From CBCXVS01 sp965178525 (lineage in GTDB: Bacteria > Tectomicrobia > Entotheonellia > Entotheonellales > Entotheonellaceae): a DNA stretch of 25,211 nucleotides. The notes under the pieces were generated by a model that did not search any database, was not told where the DNA came from, and worked only from the letters and a program-made list of their open reading frames with translations. The DNA lies in assembly GCA_965178525.1 (NCBI GenBank), contig CBCXVS010000082.1, positions 1 through 25,211 of the forward strand, written 5' to 3'. How positions within the stretch are numbered: position 1 is the stretch's first letter; every line of letters starts with the position of its first letter. This document shows, piece after piece, positions 15,470 to 22,662 of the stretch. Both the position numbers and the translations under genes were made by a program.

Positions 15470-15790
15470 CGCGCCGCGTGGTCTTGGAGCGCCACGCCGA
15501 GGCTGACCTGGACGAGCAGGCCGCGTTTATCGCCCGTGACAACCCTGCGGCAGGCTTGGCGTTTCTCGATGCCGTGGAGCAAGCGTTTGCCCGCCTGGTC
15601 GATTACCCGGACATGGGTTCGGCACGCCCCTTCCGCCATACGCGTCTGGAAGGCATCCGTATGTGGCCTGTCCCGGAATACCCCAACCGGCTTGATCTTT
15701 TACCGCGTTACCGACGATACCATTCAGATCCTGCGTACCCTGCACGCCGCACAGGACTATACCCGGTTTTTCCGGGATGAGGACGCTTGA
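15466..15790 (+). pseudogene. parE: ParE/RelE-superfamily toxin, broken by a 1-nt frameshift
   Basis: Starts GTG 15466, overlapping the parD stop. Frame 1 gives MTRRVVLERHAEADLDEQAA, then a helix with FLDAVEQAFARLVDYPDMGS and LEGIRMWPVPEYPNRL, all typical of ParE. The family end lies in the next frame: LIFYRVTDDTIQILRTLHAAQ, then DYTRFFRDEDA and TGA at 15790. Removing one T at CTTG (15691-15694) joins them as NRLIFYRV and restores a protein of about 107 aa, the usual ParE length. As assembled, frame 1 continues to 15780 with an unrelated tail. ParE toxins poison DNA gyrase in the best studied cases. An inactive toxin beside an intact antitoxin is a common decay state, but a sequencing indel would look the same. 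Confidence 0.85.
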
Positions 15791-15935
15791 AACTCTCGTG
15801 ATGCATAGGGTGCCATGGAAGCGTTTTGATGGGATTTTGTCACAAATCACGCGAGACCAGTAATGACACGGGTTTCCTAGTGCCGATCAAAGCTGCAAAT
15901 TTCGCCTTACCCTATACTCTCGACATACCGTAGAT

Positions 15936-16639
15936 TCAGCCGTCAATTTCGAAAGAACTGCTGCCTACCTTATCTCCATTGATATAGACATCGACGGTAT
16001 ATGAACCAACCATCCAAGAGGAGTTCCCCATAAGCTGTCTAAAGTTAAAAGGAGGTTCAATATCAGGAGTAAACGAGTGTTGAGAGTCTTCCCAATCTGA
16101 AGAAATATAAGATTTTGTATTAACTCTAGCAAATACCTTATTACCATCATACATGTAGATTATCTAGACAGTGAAATCAATACGTCGTCTGGGTTTTGGA
16201 TGTTTCAGATTCACTTCGGTAAAAATAATTCTTACAATAGACTGGGTAAACCGTTCTCTATAGACCCGGTTTTTTTGAGATGGCATGTTGAACTCCTGGC
16301 CTTCGAAGACCGTATCTTTGTGACATGTGCATTAAGAGATGAAATCGTAGGACCTTCGACAGGCGATTCCTCTTGAGGAGACTGTTTGGTATCTTTTTTC
16401 AACTCTAGACGTGGCTTGTCTCTAATACCACCAGATTTACCATGAGGTAATAGGTAGAGACTAACCCCTAATGTCAAGAGAAGAGATTCAATGACAGTTG
16501 CCCGTCTTTGTCGCTCAGGAGTAATAGCAAATTTTCCTGTCAGCTGATCTATGATAGAGAATAAAAGGAATAACACACCTGCGATCACCAGAATAGTGGG
16601 CATCGGGGTATCTTTCAGTGCATTAATGATAGTGTCCAT
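15936..16639 (-). pseudogene. Membrane-anchored protein with a C-terminal beta domain, broken by a frameshift and an in-frame TAG
   Basis: ATG 16639 starts MDTIINALKDTPMPTILVIAG, followed by two hydrophobic segments (about residues 14-32 and 48-64) around LTGKFAITPERQRRA, a small membrane domain seen at the N-terminus of other bacterial proteins. A charged linker (KKDTKQSPQEESPVEG) follows. Near 16322-16335 the frame breaks. The next frame reads DTVFEGQEFN, then RVYRERFTQSIVRIIFTEVN, up to RRRIDFTV, TAG (16166-16164), and IIYMYDGNKVFARVN onwards to WMVGSYTVDVYINGDKVGSS, a beta-sandwich-like ending, stopping at 15936. One indel plus one nonsense codon therefore separate three pieces of one gene of about 230 codons. 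The region is clearly AT-richer than its neighbours, suggesting foreign origin. No function is recognised. Confidence 0.6.
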
Positions 16640-16719
16640 GACTCACTTTTTATTCTTCTCAGGCCTCAGTCTGTGAAATCGTGCCTAAATGGCCTAGGGA
16701 ATAGTGTGAAAGCGGACGC

Positions 16720-17001
16720 TCACTCCGAATCCTCGGTGAGGAGGCGATCAGCCTCCGCCAGCACGTCATCGAGATCGTACCCGACGCCAGCGGCAATCTC
16801 CTGTTCCCCTCGTGCCAGAAGACCTAACACCTCCTGCGACTGCGTGAGACGTTCATAGGCTTCAACACTCAGCATAATCGCAGCGGCTCGGCCTCGCTGG
16901 GTGATGACCAGAGGTTGTTGGGAGGATTGGACACGTTTGAGGACCGCAGCGGCATCTTGGCGCAGGTCGGTCACGGGAATGATCTCGGGGACTTTAGCCA
17001 T
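16720..17001 (-). CDS. Phd/YefM-family antitoxin, apparently without a toxin partner
   Basis: A 93-aa protein. Start ATG 17001 has GGAG 9 nt upstream; a GTG at 17016 is in frame but lacks support. MAKVPEIIPVTDLRQDAAAV, then LKRVQSSQQPLVITQRGRAA and MLSVEAYERL form the classic Phd/YefM DNA-binding and dimer domain. The C-terminal part (LLARGEQEIAAGVGYDLDDV) is the toxin-wrapping region seen in Phd/YefM proteins paired with ParE/RelE toxins. No toxin gene follows: the next 80 bp contain no ORF and then the decayed membrane protein gene begins. It lies 34 bp downstream of aspS on the same strand and may be co-transcribed with it. Orphan antitoxins may act as anti-addiction factors or transcription regulators. 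Confidence 0.85.
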   Translation of the reverse strand: MAKVPEIIPVTDLRQDAAAVLKRVQSSQQPLVITQRGRAAAIMLSVEAYERLTQSQEVLGLLARGEQEIAAGVGYDLDDVLAEADRLLTEDSE

Positions 17002-17035
17002 GCGTATGATCTCCACTCGTACGGTTGAACATCGC

Positions 17036-18826
17036 TTACCGCTTGACCGGCCGTAGCTGAATGTGCAGCTCCTCGAGCTGTTGCGGCGTCACGTCATTCG
17101 GCGCCCCCATGAGCAGATCCTGCGCATTCTGATTCATCGGAAAAGCCATCACTTCACGGATATTGGGCTCATCGGCTAGCAACATGACAATCCGGTCAAT
17201 ACCCGGCGCCATGCCGCCATGCGGTGGCGCGCCATACCGGAAGGCGCGAAGCATGCCGCCAAATCGCTGATCCACCTCTTCATGCGTATAGCTGGCCAAT
17301 TCAAACGCCTTGTACATGATATCCGGGCGGTGATTTCGGATCGCCCCGCTCGACAATTCGACGCCGTTACATACCAGATCATACTGATAGGCCAGAACAT
17401 CGAGAGGGTCTTGCGTCTCCAATGCCTCGAGACCGCCCTGGGGCATGGAAAACGGGTTATGCGAAAATTGCACACCGTGGCGCTCATCATCCCATTCGTA
17501 CATCGGATAGTCGACAATCCAGCAGAAACGAAAGACGTTGTTGGTACGCAGGTTCAGCTCGTCGGCCAGATGCAGGCGGAGCCGCCCGGCCAGCATCGAG
17601 GCCATTTGCACGGTATCGGCGATAAAAAATAGGGCCGCGCTTGGCGTGGCGCCAGTGGCGTGTTGGAGTTGCGCCAGCACCGGGTCGCCAAGTACCGACG
17701 CAATCGGTCCCCGGACCCCGTCGGGGGCGTACAACACATAGGCCAGGCCCTTGCCGCCCTGTTCCTTTATATAGGGTTCGAGATGGTCGAAAAAACTGCG
17801 CGGCTGATCCGCCACGTCGGGCACACATAACACGCGTATGGCACCACCTTGCTCCACCGTGCGCCGAAAAATACGAAAATCGGACGCGGCAAACAGGGCC
17901 GAGACATCCTGGATCTCCAGGCCGAAGCGCAGGTCCGGCTTGTCCGAGCCATAACGCAACATGGCATCGGCATAGGTAATGCGGGGAAACGGCGCGTCCG
18001 TCACGTCCCACGTACTGAACTCCTGGAAGAGGCCATGAAATAATTGCTCCATGGCGTCAAACACATCGTCTTGCTCGACAAACGACATTTCGAGATCCAA
18101 TTGGTAGAACTCACCGGGCGACCGGTCGGCGCGCGCATCTTCATCGCGGAAACACGGCGCGATCTGAAAGTATCGGTCAAAGCCTGCCACCATGAGGAGC
18201 TGTTTGAATTGCTGCGGCGCCTGTGGTAAGGCATAAAACTTGCCCGGATACAAGCGGCTTGGCACCAGATAGTCTCGCGCCCCTTCCGGCGAACTGCTCG
18301 TGAGAATGGGGGTTTGAAACTCGGAAAAGCCCATGGCGATCATCCGCTGGCGAATACTGGCAATCACCCGCGACCGCAACATCAGACGGTCGTGCAGACT
18401 TTGACGGCGCAAATCCAGAAAACGGTGCGTGAGCCGTGTGGCCTCGGGGATATGGCGGTCATCGGTAATCGAAAAGGGCAACGGCTGCGCCTGGCTCAGG
18501 ACCTCGACGTCCTCTACCCAGAGTTCCACTTCCCCCGTTACCAGGGCGGGGTTGATCGTCTCGTCATCCCGTTTCATCACGCGTCCGGTCACGGTCACGG
18601 TGGACTCCCGCGGGAGTTTCGCGGCTTGCTCATAAAACGGTTTATCGGGGTTCAAGACCAGCTGGGTCAGACCGTAGTGGTCCCTGAGATCGATAAAGAC
18701 GATACCCCCGTGATCGCGTGTGGCATGAATCCAACCTGAGAGCCTGGCCGTCATACCCACATGCTCCGTGCGGAGTTCTACGCATGTGTGTGTCCGATAG
18801 CGATGGAGTCCATTAATCTGTTGCAT
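17036..18826 (-). CDS. aspS: Aspartyl-tRNA synthetase (probably non-discriminating, Asp/Asn)
   Basis: A 596-aa class II synthetase charging tRNA-Asp. Start ATG 18826 gives MQQINGLHRYRTHTCVELRT; ATG 18850 is possible. Neither has a strong ribosome binding site, and the frame stays open to 19171 by chance. The OB-fold tRNA-binding domain includes SGWIHATRDHGGIVFIDLRD. Motif 2 is in YFQIAPCFRDEDARADRSPG, motif 3 in GGMAPGIDRIVMLL, and the bacterial GAD insertion lies between. In the OB fold the residue after RD is His (RDHGG, His39). Bacterial enzymes with His here (for example Pseudomonas) are non-discriminating and also charge tRNA-Asn, with GatCAB amidation afterwards, whereas Leu marks the discriminating E. 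coli type. This is therefore a prediction, not proof. Divergent from comEC. Confidence 0.95.
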   Translation of the reverse strand: MQQINGLHRYRTHTCVELRTEHVGMTARLSGWIHATRDHGGIVFIDLRDHYGLTQLVLNPDKPFYEQAAKLPRESTVTVTGRVMKRDDETINPALVTGEVELWVEDVEVLSQAQPLPFSITDDRHIPEATRLTHRFLDLRRQSLHDRLMLRSRVIASIRQRMIAMGFSEFQTPILTSSSPEGARDYLVPSRLYPGKFYALPQAPQQFKQLLMVAGFDRYFQIAPCFRDEDARADRSPGEFYQLDLEMSFVEQDDVFDAMEQLFHGLFQEFSTWDVTDAPFPRITYADAMLRYGSDKPDLRFGLEIQDVSALFAASDFRIFRRTVEQGGAIRVLCVPDVADQPRSFFDHLEPYIKEQGGKGLAYVLYAPDGVRGPIASVLGDPVLAQLQHATGATPSAALFFIADTVQMASMLAGRLRLHLADELNLRTNNVFRFCWIVDYPMYEWDDERHGVQFSHNPFSMPQGGLEALETQDPLDVLAYQYDLVCNGVELSSGAIRNHRPDIMYKAFELASYTHEEVDQRFGGMLRAFRYGAPPHGGMAPGIDRIVMLLADEPNIREVMAFPMNQNAQDLLMGAPNDVTPQQLEELHIQLRPVKR

Positions 18827-19036
18827 AAATATATTTTTGGTAGACCTCATACTGAAGGTTATGACCGGCCATACGGCAACGAGGAGCGCCCGAATGCTCT
18901 CAGGGAAGGGAGCGATCAAGATCGAGAGGAAAATGCGGCTTAGAGAAGCAATAATATAATGACCCCTGAGGTTCGTCAAGACACCGAAGGGATCTCTCTT
19001 TTCCGGCGTTTTCCGGTTTTCTTGGAGCTTGTCGTT

Positions 19037-21629
19037 ATGCGCCAGCCGCACGCTACGCATGTCACACGGCCCCCCTGGCGGAACTATCTGCAACGCGGCA
19101 CGTGTGCCCTCCGCCGCCACCTCCGCCAGGCTCTCGACGACGTCGACAACCGCGCCGCCTGGCTCAGTCAACGGCCCTTATTCTGCGTGCTGGCAGGCAT
19201 CATGAGCGGAAGTGCCATCGGCATTACTGTTCCCCTCTCGCCGCCGCTCATTGCCCTTGCCCTCCTCGCCGTCGTTCTCGTCTGGCGTCGCTGGCCGCAG
19301 GTCCACCTACAACGGTGCTGCAGACTCTTGCTCACCGGCTTGCTCTTGACCCACCTGCAGCTTGCGTGGCAGCAGCGCGCGCTCCCCCTCGATCATATTG
19401 CTCACTGGCTCCCGGCCGCACCACGGCAGCGCATCAGCATCGACGGGCGCCTCTATCGCCCGGTGGAAACACGTGGCGACCGGCAACGGCTCTACGTGCG
19501 TCTGCACCGTCTGCGCGATACACAGGGCTGGCGTCCGGTCTCCGGGCGTGTTCGTCTGAATGTGCATACGACGGCACTCACGTTTTTGCCCGGGGATGTC
19601 ATCCGGGTACACCGGCTCCGTTTATATCCCATTCGCAACTTTCAGAATCCTGGCGCCTTTGACTACCGGGGGTTGATGCGCCGGCAGGGCATCTATGCGG
19701 TCGGCGGCATCAGCCGCCCGGATCGAGTGCGCCTGCTGCAACGCCCGCCAGGGTGGAGGCCGGCAGGGCTTTTCGTGCGCTGGCGACGTCGCCTGACCGC
19801 GCTGGTGCAGACCCATCTTCCCCCATCCTTAGCCCCTGTCTTCACGGCCATGGTGCTAGGCCAGCGCGGCCACCTCCCTGCAGCTCTCCAAGATGCGTTT
19901 CGGGCGACGGGTACAGCCCACCTACTCGTCGTCTCCGGGCTCCATGTCGGGTTCGTTCTGGTCGCGTGCTTTCTCAGTATCCGTACCGTCCTGCGACCTC
20001 TGCGCAGTTGCCTGCCACGCGCCTGGTTACCGGCTTGGCGCCCCACACCGCTGGCCGCTCTGTTGTGTCTGCCGCCGGTGCTTCTGTACTGTAGTGTGGT
20101 CGGCTGGAAGGTGTCCACGATACGCGCCGCCCTCATGGTGGGCAGTTCGATGCTGGCCCTCGTCTTGTCACGCTCGCACGATCTCATGTACGCCTTGTGC
20201 CTGGCGGCCGCACTCATTCTCGTGTTTGATGCGCAGGCGCTCTTCACGCTGGGGTTCCAACTCTCGTTCGCCGCGGTCGCCACGATTCTTCTCGTGCACC
20301 AGCGTTTGGCCAAACCCGATGAGGCGACCCGCCTTGCCGAGCGCTGGCGCAAACGTCTCTGGATGCCTATTCTGGCCACGACTGCAGCCTATGCGGGTAC
20401 CCTGCCGATCCTCGCCAGCGCCTTCCACATCATTCCCACCTATGGCGCTCTGAGCAACTTCGTGCTCGTGCCGCTTGCCGGTGTGATCGTACCGGCAGGT
20501 GTCGCGGCCCTCGCGTTGTCTGTGGCATGGCCGGCCTTGGCCGCCGTGGTCTTTCCCCCTCTGGGCCTCCTGCTTTCCTGGGTCACGGCGGGTACCCTAT
20601 GTCGCCAATCTGCCTGGGGGGCAAGTCCCCGTGCCAGCGCCTTCGGTGTCCGTATGCGTCGGCTACTACGGTCTGCTGGGTAGCCTACTGGCCAGACGAA
20701 TGCGTTGGCGGCTTTTCTGTGCCGGTGGCTGTGCCGTTGTGCTCGTGGCCAGTATCGGCTGGCACTATATCGAGACACGTGTCCGGCATCTGCGAGTGAC
20801 CTTCCTCGATGTCGGCACGGGCGATGCCATCTTGGTGCAAATACCGGGGAACCACAACATCCTCATCGACGGCGGCGGCACGTATGACGGCCGCTTCGAT
20901 ATGGGCGCTAAAGTCGTGGCGCCCGTGTTGTGGCAACGTCACATTCGCCGCTTCGACCTCATGGCGCTGACGCACCCGCATCCGAATCATGCCCGCGGTC
21001 TGGTGAGTGTGTTCCGACGCTTTCCCACCCGCCATGTGCTGACCAATGACAGCCCGTTACGGGCGGGCTATCTGCGCGATTTCATGCGCCTCAGCCGCCG
21101 CCGTGGCGCCCAAGTCCATACGGCACCCACAGGGCCACGCCAGTGGCAGTGGGAACGCCTGCGGCTCACGGTGTTAGCGCCCCCGAGCGCGGCGGCGCCA
21201 CAACACGCGTCATGGCGTCCCCCAACCGAAAACGACCGTTCGCTAGTCATGCGCCTGCAATACGGCGCCACCCGATTATTGCTGACAGGCGATATCCAAC
21301 ACGCCACGGAACGCTGGTTAGTCGCAAACGCTCCCGATCTGCGCGCCGATGTTCTGCAGATACCTCACCATGGCAGCCGCACCTCCACGCTGTCTGCCTT
21401 TGTACAGCGGGTGCAACCCCACGTTGGGATCATTTCGGCGGGAGCCGGCAATCCCTACGGCCATCCACATGCTCGCGTTTTGTCGACCCTCCGGCAGCAC
21501 CATGTCAGGATATTTCGTACCGACAGGCATGGCGCGGTGACCCTCACGAGCGATGGCACGCATTACCGGGTGACTCCGTTTCGCCCGTATCGCCCCCCAC
21601 TTCCGGTGCGCATCACGCCGCCGTCATAG
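19037..21629 (+). pseudogene. comEC: ComEC/Rec2 DNA-uptake channel protein, split by a 1-nt frameshift
   Basis: Frame 1 from ATG 19037 (GGAG 9 nt upstream) to about 20594 holds the N-terminal DUF4131-type domain (GRVRLNVHTTALTFLPGDV) and the Competence domain: FTAMVLGQRGHLPAALQDAF, then TGTAHLLVVSGLHVG and ten or so hydrophobic segments. Frame 1 stops at 20683. The metallo-beta-lactamase domain continues in frame 2 (YVANLPGGQVPVP, LRVTFLDVGTGDAILVQIPG, LTHPHPNHARG, LTGDIQHATERW, LQIPHHGSRTS) to TAG 21629. One extra C in CCC at 20595-20597 explains the shift; the repaired protein is about 863 aa, normal for ComEC. The zinc motif reads HPHPNH, with Asn in place of the usual Asp. ComEC moves single-stranded DNA across the inner membrane in transformation. 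Pseudogene or assembly indel. Confidence 0.9.
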
Positions 21630-21650
21630 GGTCACTACGGCACTTTTCCC

Positions 21651-21679
21651 TTGACGGCCATGGGGTCTGTGTTTTACTG
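21651..21679 (+). promoter_or_regulatory. Sigma70-type promoter for the tRNA-Gln/tRNA-Glu pair
   Basis: TTGACG at 21651-21656 is a near-consensus -35. A -10 candidate TTTACT lies at 21673-21678 (16-nt spacer) or TTACTG one base on (17-nt spacer). Transcription would begin about 20 nt before the tRNA-Gln 5' end at 21705. It sits just after the comEC stop. Confidence 0.5.
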
Positions 21680-21704
21680 TTTGGATTTATATGCTACTTG
21701 CATA

Positions 21705-21775
21705 TGGGGTGTCGTCCAACGGCAGGACTCCAGACTCTGGATCTGGCTATCTAGGTTCGAATCCTAGCACCCCAG
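21705..21775 (+). tRNA. tRNA-Gln (anticodon CUG)
   Basis: Cloverleaf readable by eye: acceptor TGGGGTG pairs with CACCCCA, D-arm GTCC/GGAC, anticodon arm CCAGA/TCTGG with loop CTCTGGA (anticodon 21737-21739), variable CTAT, T-arm CTAGG TTCGAAT CCTAG, discriminator G. CCA is not encoded. Length 71 nt. Confidence 0.95.
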
Positions 21776-21789
21776 CTGAGTTGAGTAAT

Positions 21790-21862
21790 GGCCCCATCGT
21801 CTAGCGGTCTAGGATATCGGCCTCTCACGCCGAAGACACGGGTTCGAGTCCCGTTGGGGCTA
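21790..21862 (+). tRNA. tRNA-Glu (anticodon CUC)
   Basis: Acceptor GGCCCCA pairs with TGGGGCT, anticodon arm TCGGC/GCCGA with loop CTCTCAC (anticodon CTC at 21824-21826), T-arm around GGGTTCGAGTCCC, discriminator A. CCA is not encoded. 73 nt, 14 bp after tRNA-Gln, so one transcript is likely. Confidence 0.95.
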
Positions 21863-21867
21863 CGATC

Positions 21868-22278
21868 ATGCGTTTTTTATATGCTGTCCTAAATTGCTTG
21901 GCTCGCCTCAGACCTATCCGTACGAATCACGCCATCGACACGCAACGTGATCAGAGCCGCATCATAGCCCAAACCATCGTGCCTGAAGACGTGCAAGCCC
22001 AGGCGACGACTGACGGTGCGGTGCGCTACCTAGCGCCATCGGGGCAAAATTGTCTTGTCGTCTATCATGGTGGCGCTTATCGTGTGTTTATCAACCGTTG
22101 TCCCCACCGTCGCTTGCCGCTCGATCGCGGTGGGCGCGTGCTGCGCACAGCGGATCAGCAATGGCTCATCTGTGGCAACCACGGCGCCAAGTTCGATCCC
22201 CTTACGGGACAATGCGTGGCGGGACCCTGCACGGGCAAAGGGTTGCAGTTGGCGGCTGATCTCGGGTGCAACGCGTGA
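21868..22278 (+). CDS. Rieske [2Fe-2S] protein, small ferredoxin type
   Basis: A 136-aa protein as read from ATG 21868, only 5 nt after the tRNA-Glu discriminator base and without a Shine-Dalgarno. A GTG at 21979 (VPEDVQAQA) would give a 99-aa protein covering just the Rieske domain and is a real alternative start. The cluster-binding boxes are CPHR (CxH, in INRCPHRRLPLD) and CGNHGAKFD (CxxH), 20-odd residues apart, so both His-Cys ligand pairs are present. NCLVVYHGGAYRVFINRC resembles the strands of Rieske ferredoxins of dioxygenase systems. The N-terminus before VPEDV is basic and not family-like. It presumably carries electrons to an unidentified oxidase; no oxygenase gene is adjacent. Confidence 0.75.
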   Translation: MRFLYAVLNCLARLRPIRTNHAIDTQRDQSRIIAQTIVPEDVQAQATTDGAVRYLAPSGQNCLVVYHGGAYRVFINRCPHRRLPLDRGGRVLRTADQQWLICGNHGAKFDPLTGQCVAGPCTGKGLQLAADLGCNA

Positions 22279-22281
22279 TGG

Positions 22282-22458
22282 CTATACGTCCTCTGCCATG
22301 ATGTCCCGGCGCAGGGCACTGAGCGTCTGGTACAGACTTTGCAAGGTGCCGGCGGCATCGCGCATATTGGCCTCACCGCCGTGTCCGACCTCTTTGAGGA
22401 TGGCGATCGCCTGTTCCAGGCACCACAACTTTTCTTCCTGTGTGAGTTCACGGCTCAT
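22282..22458 (-). CDS. Small conserved-looking hypothetical protein, 57 aa
   Basis: Start ATG 22458, about 6 nt after GGGAG. An in-frame TTG upstream at 22479 is less likely. MSRELTQEEKLWCLEQAIAI, then LKEVGHGGEANMRDAAGTLQ, and SLYQTLSALRRDIMAEDV. It is acidic, all-helical in appearance, with no membrane segment or signal. The opening ELTQEEKLWCLEQAI and the closing LYQTLSALRRDI look like a recurrent short family of uncharacterised bacterial proteins, an impression from memory and not checked. The stop codon is 3 nt from the stop of the convergent Rieske gene. Confidence 0.6.
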   Translation of the reverse strand: MSRELTQEEKLWCLEQAIAILKEVGHGGEANMRDAAGTLQSLYQTLSALRRDIMAEDV

Positions 22459-22662
22459 TTTTTCTCCCTGAGCGTACAAATGTAGAGCGGATGTATGCTA
22501 TGATGAACGTACGATCCGCCAGGATGCCTGAGGAAGCTCAGACACTGACGAGCTTGGGCCCATCATATAGAGCTAAATCATACAGCAGGCAGATGCCATC
22601 GGCCCGCCCTACAGGAATAAGCCTCAATTTACTACTCTTTGGCAACAGGTACCGCATCCATC

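Noticed and set aside
18827..19171. Longer N-terminus of aspS (open frame to 19171)
   Set aside because: The extra 115 codons lie opposite the comEC start, have no family resemblance and include unlikely residues; AspRS homologues begin near THTCVELR.
22487..22519. GCGGAT/ATCCGC inverted repeat as an operator or terminator between the 57-aa gene and the FAU-1-like gene
   Set aside because: Only 6-bp arms separated by 21 nt; too weak to call, although the position between divergent genes is suitable.
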